Shown piece after piece: positions 33,754-43,525 of a stretch of DNA of 64,000 bases (positions are counted from its first letter, which is position 1; each line of letters starts with the position of its first letter). The notes beneath the pieces are model-generated. The model did no database searches. It was not told the DNA's origin and saw only the letters and a program-made list of their open reading frames with translations. Made by a program: the position numbers and the translations under genes. Source of the stretch: Flavimaricola marinus (GTDB lineage: Bacteria > Pseudomonadota > Alphaproteobacteria > Rhodobacterales > Rhodobacteraceae). The stretch is from NCBI RefSeq assembly GCF_900184895.1, contig NZ_FXZK01000001.1:558001-622000 (forward strand). The letters are read 5' to 3'.

Positions 33754-34374
33754 ATGAAACAATCCGCCCGCCAGCAGCGCCGCGACGCGATCGAGGCCGC
33801 AGCCTATGATCTTCTCGATCAGGGCGGCTACGAAGGGCTGTCGATGCAGGGGCTGGCGCGGGCGGCCAAGGCGTCGAACGAAACGCTCTATCGCTGGTAT
33901 GGCGACAAGACCGGCCTGTTCCGGGCGCTGGTCGACCGGAACGCCGAGGGGATCAAGGCCGCACTCAGCCAGCATATCGACACAGGCGCCGACCCGCTCG
34001 TCGGGCTGTCGCGGATCGGGCCGGAGCTTTTGGGGATGCTGGTCGGGCGGCGGGCCATCGCGCTGAACCGGGCGGCGGCGGCGGATGCTACGGGAACGCT
34101 GGGAGAGGCGCTCGGCACCGCCGGGCGCGACGCGGTCGCCCCGCTCTTGGGGCAGGTCTTTGCGGCGGCGGCGCAGAGCGGCCAGCTGAGCGGCGCCCCG
34201 GCAGAGATGGCCGAGGTCTATATCACCAATCTGGTCGGGGATTGGCAGGTCCGGCGGGTCACCCGCGCGATGGCAGAGCCGGACGCCAAGGCGATCACCG
34301 ACAGGGCAAACGCCGCCCTCGCCCGCATCCGGGCGCTCTATCCCGGCGACAGGTCAGGCGGAGCGGTCGAGTAG
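33754..34374 (+). CDS. TetR/AcrR family transcriptional regulator
   Basis: 206 residues from the ATG at 33754, with CGGAG upstream; an earlier ATG at 33721 lies inside the operator. The helix-turn-helix is LSMQGLARAAKASNETLYRW, followed by YGDKTGLFRALVDRN. The C-terminal domain resembles the AefR-like/TetR_C group. It probably represses itself and the divergent DUF1772 gene. Its 3' end overlaps the convergent dioxygenase gene by 21 bases. Confidence 0.9.
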   Translation: MKQSARQQRRDAIEAAAYDLLDQGGYEGLSMQGLARAAKASNETLYRWYGDKTGLFRALVDRNAEGIKAALSQHIDTGADPLVGLSRIGPELLGMLVGRRAIALNRAAAADATGTLGEALGTAGRDAVAPLLGQVFAAAAQSGQLSGAPAEMAEVYITNLVGDWQVRRVTRAMAEPDAKAITDRANAALARIRALYPGDRSGGAVE

Positions 34375-35157
34375 CACCGGAAACCAATCCTCGCGCAGGC
34401 GCTGACCGGACTGCATCTCGTGGCCCGGAAACGGCGGCGAAGTCGGGCCGGGGCGCTCGACATAGCGGGCATCGTCGCCCACCAGACGCAGGGAAAACGC
34501 CCGGCGACGGCCGGCGGTCTCATTGCCGCGGGCGCCGTGCAGGATGCCGAAGTTGAAGGCCACCGCATCACCGGGCTCCATCGCCCATTCGCGGATCTCC
34601 ATCGCCTCGGCATCGGGATCGGGCACCGGCATATAGTCGTCGGGGTTGGGATAGAACGAGGTGTCGGCCAGCCAACGCTTCGGCAAGACCGGCTTTGGCC
34701 AGAGATGCGATCCGGCCACGCAGCGCAGCGAAGCCTCGGTCACCGGATCGAGCGGCGACCAGAAGCTGACGGTCTGACGACCCTCGACAAAGTAATACGG
34801 GCCGTCCTGATGCCACGGCGTCGGCTTGGAGGTGCCCGGCTCCTTCACCAACACATGATCGTGAAACATCTGAACCGCCTCAGAGGCCATCAGATCGGCG
34901 GCCACCTCTGCGGCGGGGCTGTCGGCGATCACCTGCTGAAACTCCGGGATCCGGGTCCAGTTGCAGTAATCGTCGAAAAAGCGGCCCGCCTCGCCGGGCT
35001 TGAGGTTCTCGGCGGCGAAGGGACCGGGCTCGGCCATGTTGCGGTCCACGCCCGCTCGCAGGGCGTCGACGTGATCGGCAAACAGACCCCGGATCAGCAC
35101 GACGCCGTCGCGCTGATAGGTCTCTATGTCGTCAGGCGTGAGCAAAGAGGAAGACAC
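34354..35157 (-). CDS. Phytanoyl-CoA dioxygenase (PhyH) family protein
   Basis: 267 residues from a GTG at 35157 preceded by ACGGAG. The iron ligands are visible: the HxD pair in PTPWHQDGPYYF and the distal His in FGILHGARGN, followed by an Arg (RRAFSLRLVGDD) for 2-oxoglutarate. It is an Fe(II)/2-oxoglutarate-dependent oxygenase of unknown substrate. Related proteins hydroxylate phytanoyl-CoA, ectoine or other small molecules. Confidence 0.85.
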   Translation of the reverse strand: MSSSLLTPDDIETYQRDGVVLIRGLFADHVDALRAGVDRNMAEPGPFAAENLKPGEAGRFFDDYCNWTRIPEFQQVIADSPAAEVAADLMASEAVQMFHDHVLVKEPGTSKPTPWHQDGPYYFVEGRQTVSFWSPLDPVTEASLRCVAGSHLWPKPVLPKRWLADTSFYPNPDDYMPVPDPDAEAMEIREWAMEPGDAVAFNFGILHGARGNETAGRRRAFSLRLVGDDARYVERPGPTSPPFPGHEMQSGQRLREDWFPVLLDRSA

Positions 35158-35328
35158 GGCAACGCTCCGTTTTGGGGCCGCGGGCGTCCTGCGCTCGGGC
35201 AACCAGAGCACAGGCGAACGGCCGGTTTCAGAATGGCCCCAACTTGTCCGGTATTCCGCCACAAAGGAGGATCACCAAGTCCGAAAGGGCGGGTCGATCC
35301 GGCCCGCGACACAGATTTGCGAGGACGC

Positions 35329-35640
35329 ATGACCATTTCGACGACACAATCCCCGACCAGAGGCGGCGCGTCCAGATCCCGTTTCGTGATATTTTCGCTC
35401 GGCTTCGCGATCGCCTGCGGCATCGGCGGGCTGTTCTGGGGCGCGTTCCCGGTGACACGATACCCGGGTATGGCCAGCGACATGTTCGCCCAAGGTGTCG
35501 GGGCCGGCATAGGCGGGCTGATGCTCGGCTGGCTCGTCGGACGGCTCTATCGGCGCAATACATTCGCCGGCTTCGTGGTGATGAGCTTTGTGATGACGGC
35601 CGTCGGGCTCTACAGCCAATCCGTCATGGGCCTCGCATGA
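35329..35640 (+). CDS. Small membrane protein of unknown function
   Basis: 103 residues from the ATG at 35329, with GAGGA upstream. Three hydrophobic segments are visible (about 20-40, 55-70 and 78-97), with a Gly-rich GVGAGIGGLMLGWLVGRLY motif. I recognise no family. The stop overlaps the next gene (ATGA), so both are co-translated. Confidence 0.6.
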   Translation: MTISTTQSPTRGGASRSRFVIFSLGFAIACGIGGLFWGAFPVTRYPGMASDMFAQGVGAGIGGLMLGWLVGRLYRRNTFAGFVVMSFVMTAVGLYSQSVMGLA

Positions 35641-36083
35641 CCGCGCCGGCGCGACGGTGGGCGCGGTGGGGAAAGGTCGGCCTCGGCATCCTGCTGCTCG
35701 GCGGGACGGCCGCAGCGGCGTCCGGCTACTACAGCTACACCCAAAGCTACGGCTACAACCTCGGGCGTCTTGATGTGCAGGTGGCCTACGGGGCCAACGG
35801 ATGCAGCGGCGACTATCCGATGTGGATGGGGATCACCAATGGCGGCACGCGAACGCTCGACGACGTCTCGGTTTTTCTCGTCGGGAAACGTGCCGGATAC
35901 AGCTCTGTCGAGCGGCGCGAGGATTACCAAAGCGACCGGATCATCGAGCCCGGGCAATCCTATGAGGCATGCTGGTCCGTCACGACGCCAATTCCCGGCG
36001 TCTTCCAGAGCAGCGACAGAGCGCCGACACATGACGCGCTGGAATGGGAAGTCAGCCAAGTCCGGTGGGCGCGGTTCCGATAA
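35637..36083 (+). CDS. Membrane-anchored exported protein of unknown function
   Basis: 148 residues. It has an N-terminal span (KVGLGILLLGGTAAAASGYY) and then an exported domain with two cysteines (NGCSGDYP and YEACWSV) that could pair. It is coupled to the preceding membrane protein by a 4-base overlap. No family is recognised. The content suggests a beta-sandwich-like domain (alternating strands), which is inference. Confidence 0.6.
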   Translation: MTAPARRWARWGKVGLGILLLGGTAAAASGYYSYTQSYGYNLGRLDVQVAYGANGCSGDYPMWMGITNGGTRTLDDVSVFLVGKRAGYSSVERREDYQSDRIIEPGQSYEACWSVTTPIPGVFQSSDRAPTHDALEWEVSQVRWARFR

Positions 36084-36120
36084 CCCGACCCGGACTTGGC
36101 ATTGAGTGTGCGAAGCGGGC

Positions 36121-36696
36121 CTACTCGTCGGCCATTTCCACTTCGGCGTCATCCATCGGACGTGGATCGCGTGGCGGACGTCCCACAACGTCGCGCAACC
36201 CGTCGAGTTCGATGAAATCGTCCGCCTGCCGACGCAGTTCATCTGCGATCATCGGCGGCTGGCTGCGGATCGTTGAAACGACAGACACCCGAACACCTTT
36301 GCGCTGAAGCGCTTCGATCAGGGGGCGGAAATCGCCGTCACCAGAGAACAGCACGATGTGGTCGACATGGGGCGCCAGCTCCATGGCATCGACGGCAAGC
36401 TCGATGTCCATGTTGCCTTTTACCTTACGTCGTCCCTGACTGTCGGTGTACTCTTTGGCCGGTTTTGTAACCATAGAGAAGCCGTTGTAGTGCAGCCAAT
36501 CAACCAGAGGGCGAATCGGCGAATACTCGTCGTTGTCAAGGAGCGCGGTGTAGTAAAATGCCCGAAGCAGCTTGCCCCGGCGCATGAATTCCTGGCGCAA
36601 CAGTTTGTAGTCGATGTCAAAACCTAATGATTTTGCAGCGGCATACAGGTTGGAACCGTCGATAAAGAGCGCCAATCGCTCGTCGCGGTAGAACAT
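36121..36696 (-). CDS. NYN domain protein (LabA/DUF88 family)
   Basis: 191 residues from the ATG at 36696, with GGAAGGAAAA upstream; a longer frame is rejected. The PIN-like nuclease acids are visible: ALFIDGSNLYAAAK near residue 10, KGNMDIELAVDAM near residue 104 and FSGDGDFRPLIEAL near residue 128. The NYN fold is a putative ribonuclease; LabA in cyanobacteria acts in clock output, but most homologues are uncharacterised. It is divergent from folK. Confidence 0.88.
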   Translation of the reverse strand: MFYRDERLALFIDGSNLYAAAKSLGFDIDYKLLRQEFMRRGKLLRAFYYTALLDNDEYSPIRPLVDWLHYNGFSMVTKPAKEYTDSQGRRKVKGNMDIELAVDAMELAPHVDHIVLFSGDGDFRPLIEALQRKGVRVSVVSTIRSQPPMIADELRRQADDFIELDGLRDVVGRPPRDPRPMDDAEVEMADE

Positions 36697-36792
36697 TAAA
36701 TTTTCCTTCCGATCTCTGGTCTCTTTCCCGTAGATCCGTGAGTGGATGTTAATTTTACGAACCAGAACAGCTTCAAATAAAGGAAAAGTCGC

Positions 36793-37389
36793 ATGCCGCA
36801 AGCCTCCGATCAAGCAATTGTCACGTCAATTGCGCTGATAGCTCTCGGCAGCAACCTCCCCACTGACGGCAACGAAACCTCCGAACAAATCATCCGCCGC
36901 GCTCTGGACGAAGTATCGCGCCGGGCCGGCCCCATCACGGGGAAAAGCCGGCTGTTCGAAACCCCTTGTTTTCCAGCCGGTGCCGGGCCCGACTTCATCA
37001 ACGCCGCCATTCGGATCGAGACGCGTCTATCTCCGGCAGAACTGCTTCACTGCCTGCACAACCTAGAGGCGGATTTTGGCCGACAGCGGCGGGTGCGCTG
37101 GGGTCAACGCACGCTCGATCTGGATTTGCTGGCCTACGACGACCTGATCCTGCCCGATCCGGCGACCCAGACCGCCTGGCGCGATCTGCCCCTCGAAGAG
37201 CAGGCCAGAACCGCGCCGGACAGACTGATCCTGCCGCACCCGAGGCTACAGGACCGGGCCTTCGTTCTGGTCCCTCTGGCCGAGGTGGCCGGCGACTGGC
37301 GCCATCCGGTGCTGGGCCGGACCGTGACCGAAATGCTCGACGCTCTGCCGCAGGCCGACAAGGCCGAGATCCGGGCCATCGCCGCCTGA
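36793..37389 (+). CDS. folK: 2-amino-4-hydroxy-6-hydroxymethyldihydropteridine pyrophosphokinase
   Basis: 198 residues with the HPPK signatures IALIALGSNLP, RLFETPCFPAG, and QRTLDLDLLAYDDLIL with the Mg-binding DLD, then LPHPRLQDRAFVLVPLAEVA. It transfers pyrophosphate to the pterin in folate synthesis. AGGAAAA precedes the ATG. It is followed by a hairpin terminator and then rpoZ. Confidence 0.95.
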   Translation: MPQASDQAIVTSIALIALGSNLPTDGNETSEQIIRRALDEVSRRAGPITGKSRLFETPCFPAGAGPDFINAAIRIETRLSPAELLHCLHNLEADFGRQRRVRWGQRTLDLDLLAYDDLILPDPATQTAWRDLPLEEQARTAPDRLILPHPRLQDRAFVLVPLAEVAGDWRHPVLGRTVTEMLDALPQADKAEIRAIAA

Positions 37390-37415
37390 CACCGACCCGC
37401 ACGCCGGGGCGGCGT

Positions 37416-37456
37416 GAAAAAGCCGGTGGAAAAAGCCGGTGCAAACCGGCTTGTGT
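37416..37456 (+). terminator. Terminator after folK with tandem repeat
   Basis: A 13-base tandem duplication (GAAAAAGCCGGTG at 37416-37428 and 37429-37441) precedes a matching arm at 37445-37452. The second copy forms an 8-pair stem with a GCAA tetraloop (37433-37440 with 37445-37452), followed by GTGTTT. The first copy could pair with the same arm instead. Confidence 0.65.
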
Positions 37457-37548
37457 TTCCGGGCATAGAGGCCTAAATACAGCTCAACTGCGCTGGCGAC
37501 TCTGTCGTCCGGCGCATTATGCAATTTATCCTCTAAAGGGAGCAGCTC

Positions 37549-37902
37549 ATGGCCCGCGTTACCGTCGAAGATTGTGTGGACAAGGTCCCCAACAGATTCG
37601 AACTTGTCATGCTGGCAGCGCACCGCGCCCGTGAAATCGCCGCAGGCTCGCCGCTGACCGTGTCGCGCGACAACGACAAGAACCCCGTCGTGTCGCTGCG
37701 CGAGATCGCGGAAGAGACGCAGCAGGCGGACGATCTGCGCGAGCGGATGATCGAAGCCAACCAGACCCAGATCGAAGTCGACGAGCCGGAAGACGATTCG
37801 ATGGCGCTGCTGATGGGTGCCGAGCAGGACAAGCCCGTGCACGACGACATGCCCGACGAGCGCCTCCTGCGCGAGTTGATGGAAGCTCAGGGTCAGCGCT
37901 GA
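37549..37902 (+). CDS. rpoZ: RNA polymerase omega subunit
   Basis: 117 residues. [20 protein letters not shown] and the [16 protein letters not shown] segment are typical, including the residues that contact the beta' C-terminus. The tail is acidic. AAGGGAG precedes the ATG. As in many alphaproteobacteria and E. coli, rel follows directly (51-base gap), linking RNA polymerase assembly and (p)ppGpp control. Confidence 0.96.
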   Translation: MARVTVEDCVDKVPNRFELVMLAAHRAREIAAGSPLTVSRDNDKNPVVSLREIAEETQQADDLRERMIEANQTQIEVDEPEDDSMALLMGAEQDKPVHDDMPDERLLRELMEAQGQR

Positions 37903-37953
37903 TCCACGACACCGACCGCCGGGGACAGCGGCAATCATAGGACGCCACCCCCG

Positions 37954-40134
37954 ATGAATTCGGCGCTGGACATCACGAACCGCCACATCCCCGCACCGAA
38001 CATCACGGTAGAGGACCTGATCTCACGGGTCCTCACCTACAACCCCAACTCCGCCTCCGGCCTGATCCGCGACGCCTACGCCTTTGGCGAGCAGATGCAC
38101 GAAGGCCAGTTCCGCCATTCGGGCGAGCCCTACTTCACGCATCCCGTCGCCGTCGCCATGATCCTGGCCGAACAGCAGATGGATGACGCCACGATCATCA
38201 CCGCCCTGCTGCACGACACGATTGAAGACACCAAGGCGAACTACCAGATCGTCGCGGAACGGTTCGGCACCGTGATCGCCGATCTGGTCGACGGGGTCAC
38301 CAAGCTGACCAACCTGCAACTGACCTCCTCCGAGACCAAGCAGGCCGAGAACTTCCGCAAGCTGTTCATGGCCACCTCGCGGGATCTGCGGGTGACGCTG
38401 GTCAAGCTGGCCGACCGCCTGCACAACATGCGCACGATCAAATCCATGCGGCCCGAAAAGCAGGCGCAAAAGGCCCGCGAGACGATGGACATCTTTGCCC
38501 CGCTGGCCGGGCGGATGGGTATGCAATGGATGCGCGAAGAGCTCGAGGATCTGGCCTTCAAGGTGCTCAACTCCGAGGCGCGCAATTCGATCATCCGGCG
38601 GTTTCTGACGCTTCAGCGCGAAACCGGCGACGTGATCGAACGGATCACCACCGACATGCGCGGCGAACTGGCCAAGGCGCAGATCGAGGCCGAGGTGCTG
38701 GGCCGGGCGAAAAAGCCCTATTCGATCTGGCGCAAGATGCAGGAGAAGGATCAGGGCTTCTCGCGGCTGTCCGACATCTACGGCTTTCGGATCATCACCG
38801 GGTCCGAGGCCGATTGCTACCGGGTTCTGGGGATCATCCACCAACGCTGGAGGGCGGTGCCGGGGCGGTTCAAGGACTACATCTCGCAACCCAAGACCAA
38901 CGGCTACCGGTCGATCCACACCACCGTGTCCGGGCGCGACGGCAAGCGGGTCGAGGTGCAGATCCGCACCCGCGAGATGCACGAAGTGGCGGAAACCGGC
39001 GTTGCGGCGCACTGGTCCTACCGCGACGGGCAGCGCGTCGAAAACCAGTTCGCCGTCGATCCGGTGCGCTGGATCGCGCAGCTGACCGAACGGCTCGACG
39101 ACGATCACGGCGACGACGAGTTCCTCGAGACCGTCAAGCTCGAGATGTATACCGATCAGGTGTTCTGCTTCTCGCCCAAGGGCGACGTTATCAAGCTGCC
39201 GCGCGGAGCCACCCCGATTGATTTCGCCTATGCGATCCACACCCGGATCGGGCACGCCTGCGTCGGCGCCAAGGTCGACGGGATGCGGGTGCCGCTCTGG
39301 ACCCGGCTCAAGAACGGGCAATCGGTCGAGATCATCACCGCCGAGGGACAGACCCCGCAGGCCACGTGGATCGACATCGCCGTCACCGGGCGCGCCAAGA
39401 CGGCGATCCGGCGGTCGCTGCGCGAAGAGGACCGCGAGCGGTTCATCAAGCTCGGGCGCGAACTGGCCCGCGTGGCGTTCGAGAACGTCGGCAAGAAGGC
39501 CACCGACAAGGCGCTGAAGACGGCGGCCAAGGAATTTGCGATCAACGACGTGGACGAAATGCTCGCCCGGCTCGGCAGCGCCGAGATCACGGCGCGGGCC
39601 GTGGTGCGGGCGATCTATCCCGGTCTGCTGCAACGATCCGGCGAAGAGCTCGATGAAAAGCGGGCGGTCGTAGGGCTCGGCGTCGATCAGGCGCGGCAAA
39701 GGGCGATGTGCTGCCAGCCGGTGCCCGGCGAACGCATCGTCGGGATCACCTTCCGGGGCAAGGGCGTGTCGGTCCATGCCATCGATTGCCCGGCACTCGT
39801 GGAATACGAGGAACAACCGCAACGCTGGGTCGACCTGCGCTGGCAGGACGGCACCCACCCGGCCACCTCCACGGTGACGCTGGATCTGACGATCACCAAC
39901 GACGCCGGGGTGCTGGGCCGGATCTGCACCTTGATCGGGGAACAGTCCGCCAATATCTCCGATCTGAACTTCGTCGACAGAAAACCGGACTATTATCGCC
40001 TTTTGATCGACGTAGATTTGCGCGATGCTGAGCATCTGCACCGGGTCATGACCGCGCTGGAGGCCGAAAGCAACGTCTCCTCCATCTCGCGCCACCGCGA
40101 CCCGTCGCGGGCAGCAGAACGACCCAAGACCTGA
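37954..40134 (+). CDS. rel: Bifunctional (p)ppGpp synthetase/hydrolase Rel
   Basis: 726 residues. The HD hydrolase domain (about 45-190) has the HDTIEDT motif and an intact upstream histidine in EPYFTHPVAVAM. The synthetase domain (about 250-370) has DIYGFRIIT, KDYISQPKTNGYRSIHT and the RTREMHEVAETGVAAHW motif. TGS (about 400-460) and C-terminal ACT (about 645-715) domains follow. Both catalytic sites look intact, so it should make and degrade alarmone as the sole long RSH of this lineage. Confidence 0.96.
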   Translation: MNSALDITNRHIPAPNITVEDLISRVLTYNPNSASGLIRDAYAFGEQMHEGQFRHSGEPYFTHPVAVAMILAEQQMDDATIITALLHDTIEDTKANYQIVAERFGTVIADLVDGVTKLTNLQLTSSETKQAENFRKLFMATSRDLRVTLVKLADRLHNMRTIKSMRPEKQAQKARETMDIFAPLAGRMGMQWMREELEDLAFKVLNSEARNSIIRRFLTLQRETGDVIERITTDMRGELAKAQIEAEVLGRAKKPYSIWRKMQEKDQGFSRLSDIYGFRIITGSEADCYRVLGIIHQRWRAVPGRFKDYISQPKTNGYRSIHTTVSGRDGKRVEVQIRTREMHEVAETGVAAHWSYRDGQRVENQFAVDPVRWIAQLTERLDDDHGDDEFLETVKLEMYTDQVFCFSPKGDVIKLPRGATPIDFAYAIHTRIGHACVGAKVDGMRVPLWTRLKNGQSVEIITAEGQTPQATWIDIAVTGRAKTAIRRSLREEDRERFIKLGRELARVAFENVGKKATDKALKTAAKEFAINDVDEMLARLGSAEITARAVVRAIYPGLLQRSGEELDEKRAVVGLGVDQARQRAMCCQPVPGERIVGITFRGKGVSVHAIDCPALVEYEEQPQRWVDLRWQDGTHPATSTVTLDLTITNDAGVLGRICTLIGEQSANISDLNFVDRKPDYYRLLIDVDLRDAEHLHRVMTALEAESNVSSISRHRDPSRAAERPKT

Positions 40135-40194
40135 AGCGAGCCAGCGACAGTCTTTGCATCGGGTAAAACGGCACAACAAAGGACGAGTTCGCAG

Positions 40195-40830
40195 GTGGTT
40201 TTCAAACGCAGGGACAGACGGCCCATCTGGCAAGTGGTGCTGGATTTTGTCTGGCCCCGTGGCGGTTGGGTCCGGGCGTTTGAATATGTAAAGCACCGGG
40301 TGCGGCGGCTGCCCGACACGCCCGAGAAAATCTCGCGTGGGATCTGGGCGGGGGTGTTCACCGCCTTTACCCCGTTCTTTGGGCTGCACTTCGTGATCGC
40401 GTGGCTGATCGCGAGGCTGATGCGGGGCAATATCCTCGCCGCCCTGCTCGGCACCTTCTTCGGCAATCCGCTCACCTACGTGCCGATCGCGGCCACCTCG
40501 CTGTGGTTCGGGCATCGGCTCGTGGGCGGGCGGCCGCCCAGCGAGTTGGAGACGTCGCTCTCGTCGAAATTTACCGGGGCATGGAACGATCTGTTCCACA
40601 ATTTCCGGGCGATCTTCACGCCGGAGACGATGGATTGGCACCGGCTCTCGCTGTTCTACGACGACGTGTTCTTTCCGTTCATGATCGGCGGGATCATTCC
40701 GGGGATCATCGCGGCGACCTTCGCCTACTACCTCTCTGTGCCGGTGATCCGGGTCTATCAAAACAGCCGCCGCAAGAGGCTTCAGGCCAAGCTCGGGCAG
40801 TTGCGCAAAAAACCTGAGAATGCCTCCTGA
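40195..40830 (+). CDS. DUF2062 membrane protein
   Basis: 211 residues from a GTG. The DUF2062 core is [20 protein letters not shown] followed by [20 protein letters not shown], with two to three more spans and a basic C-terminal tail. The function is unknown. It sits between rel and pdxJ, a conserved position in Rhodobacterales. Confidence 0.88.
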   Translation: MVFKRRDRRPIWQVVLDFVWPRGGWVRAFEYVKHRVRRLPDTPEKISRGIWAGVFTAFTPFFGLHFVIAWLIARLMRGNILAALLGTFFGNPLTYVPIAATSLWFGHRLVGGRPPSELETSLSSKFTGAWNDLFHNFRAIFTPETMDWHRLSLFYDDVFFPFMIGGIIPGIIAATFAYYLSVPVIRVYQNSRRKRLQAKLGQLRKKPENAS

Positions 40831-40880
40831 CCTTCCCTTCGCACCGCGCTAGGTTCGGCGTGAATCAAGGAGTATCGGGC

Positions 40881-41621
40881 ATGAGCCATTTGCGTTTGGG
40901 TGTGAATATCGATCACGTGGCCACGGTGCGGAACGCCCGCGGCGGCGATACGCCCGATCCGGTGCGCGCCGCCAAGCTGGCCGAGGCCGCCGGGGCCGAC
41001 GGGATCACCGCGCACCTGCGCGAAGACCGACGCCATATCTCCGACAGCGACATCGATCGTCTGATGGAGGCGCTGACCGTGCCGCTCAATTTCGAGATGG
41101 CCGCCACCGCCGAGATGCAGAAAATCGCCCTGCGCCACACGCCCCATGCGGTCTGCCTCGTGCCGGAAAAGCGCGAAGAACGGACGACCGAAGGCGGGCT
41201 CGAAGTCGCCCGCGAAGAGAACCAACTGGCGCATTTCATCGCGCCGCTGCGCGAGGCGGGCTGCCGGGTGTCGATCTTCATCGCCGCCGATCAGCGCCAG
41301 ATCGAGGCGGCGCACCGGATCGGGGCGCAGGTCATCGAACTGCACACCGGGGCCTATTGCGATGCCCATGCCGAGGGCGATTTCGACACCCGCGACGCCG
41401 AGCTCGAGAAGACGCGCGAGATGGCGGCCTTCGCCCACGAACTGGGGCTCGAGGTGCACGCCGGTCACGGGCTCACCTACGACACCGTCGCGCCCGTCGC
41501 GGCCTTCCCGCAGGTGGCCGAGTTGAACATCGGGCATTTCATCATCGGCGAGGCGATCTTTCGCGGGCTGCAACCGGCCATCGCCGAGATGCGGCGGATC
41601 ATGGACGAGGCGCGGGCATGA
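40881..41621 (+). CDS. pdxJ: Pyridoxine 5'-phosphate synthase
   Basis: 246 residues from the ATG at 40881, with AAGGAGT upstream. The TIM-barrel features [32 protein letters not shown] (catalytic His and Arg), FEMAAT and [12 protein letters not shown] are all present. It condenses 1-deoxyxylulose 5-phosphate with 3-amino-2-oxopropyl phosphate in vitamin B6 synthesis. The stop overlaps the next gene by 4 bases. Confidence 0.97.
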   Translation: MSHLRLGVNIDHVATVRNARGGDTPDPVRAAKLAEAAGADGITAHLREDRRHISDSDIDRLMEALTVPLNFEMAATAEMQKIALRHTPHAVCLVPEKREERTTEGGLEVAREENQLAHFIAPLREAGCRVSIFIAADQRQIEAAHRIGAQVIELHTGAYCDAHAEGDFDTRDAELEKTREMAAFAHELGLEVHAGHGLTYDTVAPVAAFPQVAELNIGHFIIGEAIFRGLQPAIAEMRRIMDEARA

Positions 41622-42100
41622 CGGCGAGCGCGCCGGTGCTGCCGTCGCTTGCGCTGATCGGCGCGGCGGCCTTCGCCGGTGCGGGGGACGCCACGGCGCA
41701 ACAGGTGACGGATTGCTTCGGCGCAATGATCGCCAATGCCACGACGCCCGAACCCTACGACGCGCACACGCGCACTTTTGCCAACGGCGCGGTGCGGCTG
41801 ACGGTCGTGGACGCGGGCGGGCCGGAGGCCGCCAATTTCCACCTGCTCGTGCTCTCGCCGCCCTATTCCGAGGGCGAAGCGCAATGCCGGGCGATTTCGC
41901 GCACCGATACCGAAGGCTGGGCCAACCTGCAGTTCTCCGACCTCAGCGCCGCCTATGATCCGGCCACCGGGCTCAGCTTTGATCTGCCCGCCACCATCGT
42001 GCTGCCGGAGGCGGGATTTCAGAACAGCACGCTTTTGACCATCACCGTCAACCAAGCCACCGGCGACGTCGCCGTCAGCCAGCAGCTGGGCCGCGAATGA
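41618..42100 (+). CDS. Exported protein of unknown function
   Basis: 160 residues with an N-terminal signal peptide (about 1-27, ending ATAQQ). Two cysteines (VTDCFGAM and AQCRAIS) could pair. Overlaps of 4 bases with both pdxJ and acpS indicate tight co-translation, though the cytoplasmic partners suggest position rather than shared function. No family recognised. Confidence 0.65.
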   Translation: MTASAPVLPSLALIGAAAFAGAGDATAQQVTDCFGAMIANATTPEPYDAHTRTFANGAVRLTVVDAGGPEAANFHLLVLSPPYSEGEAQCRAISRTDTEGWANLQFSDLSAAYDPATGLSFDLPATIVLPEAGFQNSTLLTITVNQATGDVAVSQQLGRE

Positions 42101-42561
42101 TCATCGGGATCGGCTCGGACCTGTGCAACATCGACCGGATCGCCGGCACGCTGGAACGGTTCGGGGACAGGTTCCGCAACCGGGTCTTCACCGACATCGA
42201 ACAGGCCAAGGCAGAGCGGCGCAAGGATACCCCCGGCACCTATGCCAAACGCTGGGCCGCCAAGGAGGCCTGCTCCAAGGCGCTCGGGACCGGGCTGGCC
42301 ATGGGGATCGCGTGGAAAGACATGTCGGTCACCAACCTGCGGACCGGGCAACCGGTGATGCACGTCACCGGCTGGGCCAAGGACCGGCTCGACAAGCTGA
42401 CACCTCCGGGGCACCGGGCGGTGATCCACGTGACCCTGACCGACGACCATCCCTGGGCGCAGGCCTTCGTGGTGATCGAGGCGCTGCCGATGCAGGGCGA
42501 TGACGAGACCGGGGGCAATGGCGCTGCCGGCCGGTCCGAAGGGCGTTCGGGGGATCGCTGA
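42097..42561 (+). CDS. acpS: Holo-[acyl-carrier-protein] synthase
   Basis: 154 residues. The Mg-binding Asp lies in [13 protein letters not shown] and the Glu in [16 protein letters not shown], both typical. AcpS attaches phosphopantetheine to ACP. The C-terminal tail of about 20 residues beyond EALPMQ is Gly/Arg-rich and longer than usual, probably low constraint. It overlaps the exported-protein gene and precedes lepB. Confidence 0.95.
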   Translation: MIIGIGSDLCNIDRIAGTLERFGDRFRNRVFTDIEQAKAERRKDTPGTYAKRWAAKEACSKALGTGLAMGIAWKDMSVTNLRTGQPVMHVTGWAKDRLDKLTPPGHRAVIHVTLTDDHPWAQAFVVIEALPMQGDDETGGNGAAGRSEGRSGDR

Positions 42562-42574
42562 CCCCGCGCCCGCC

Positions 42575-42603
42575 TTGACTTGGGCACCGTCACAGCCCAT
42601 GAA
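42575..42603 (+). promoter_or_regulatory. Weak promoter candidate before lepB
   Basis: A TTGACT at 42575-42580 is followed after 17 bases by CATGAA. The -35 match is good, the -10 match is poor. It lies in the only sizeable gap (79 bases) between acpS and lepB, so an internal promoter is possible. Confidence 0.3.
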
Positions 42604-42640
42604 ACAAGCCACAGGCAAGACAACATAGGCGTCACAACAA

Positions 42641-43504
42641 ATGGCAGAGAAAACCGGGCTCTTGGCGAGCATCGTCGAGACGGTAAAGACCGTGGTCTAC
42701 GCCCTGCTGATCGCAGGCGTGTTTCGGACGCTGTTCTTCCAACCGTTCTGGATTCCGTCCGGGTCGATGAAGGACACGCTGCTGATCGGGGACTTCCTCT
42801 TTGTGAACAAGATGGCCTACGGCTACTCCTATGCCTCCTGCCCGTCGATCCGGATTCCGGCGCTGAGCATCGATATCTCGGCGGACGATTTCTGCGGCGT
42901 GTTCCGCTCCGACCCGGAAGACCCGGAATCCCCGCCCGGCGGCGGACGGATCCTCGACAACCAGCCCGAGCGGGGCGACGTCGTCGTGTTCCGGCACCCC
43001 GTCACCGGGGCGGATTTCATCAAGCGTGTGATCGGCCTGCCCGGCGACACGATCCAGGTCACCGACGGGCTGCTCTCGATCAACGGAACCCCGGTCGAGA
43101 TCGAGGACGCCGGCACCTTCGTCGAAACGATGGAACGGCAAGGGCCGCAAGGGCTGCTGCCGCGCTGTGAAAACGGAGCGGTCGCAATGGGGGCCGCCTG
43201 TGAAAAGTCGCGCTTCACCGAAACCCTGCCCAACGGGGTCAGCCACGACATCCTGAACATCGGCAACCAGTCCTCCGACCGGACCGGCGTGTTCACCGTG
43301 CCCGAGGGGCATTTCTTCTTCATGGGCGACAACCGCGACAATTCCACCGACAGCCGGGTGCCGCAGAATGCGGGCGGCGTCGGGTTCGTGCCCTACGAGG
43401 ATATCGTGGGCCGGGCCGACCGGATCATGTTCTCCTCGGCCGGACGGTCCATGCTGGCCTTCTGGACATGGCGCAGCGACCGCTACTTCCAGGCGATCAA
43501 CTAG
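42641..43504 (+). CDS. lepB: Signal peptidase I
   Basis: 287 residues. One N-terminal span (about 14-33) is followed by the catalytic Ser42 in WIPSGSMKDTLL and the general base Lys128 in GADFIKRVIGLPGD. The box E motif MGDNRDNSTDSR is present near residue 228. It cleaves Sec signal peptides at the inner membrane. It is upstream of rnc and era, the usual lepB-rnc-era order. Confidence 0.96.
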   Translation: MAEKTGLLASIVETVKTVVYALLIAGVFRTLFFQPFWIPSGSMKDTLLIGDFLFVNKMAYGYSYASCPSIRIPALSIDISADDFCGVFRSDPEDPESPPGGGRILDNQPERGDVVVFRHPVTGADFIKRVIGLPGDTIQVTDGLLSINGTPVEIEDAGTFVETMERQGPQGLLPRCENGAVAMGAACEKSRFTETLPNGVSHDILNIGNQSSDRTGVFTVPEGHFFFMGDNRDNSTDSRVPQNAGGVGFVPYEDIVGRADRIMFSSAGRSMLAFWTWRSDRYFQAIN

Positions 43505-43525
43505 GTCCGGCATGAGGCGATCGCT

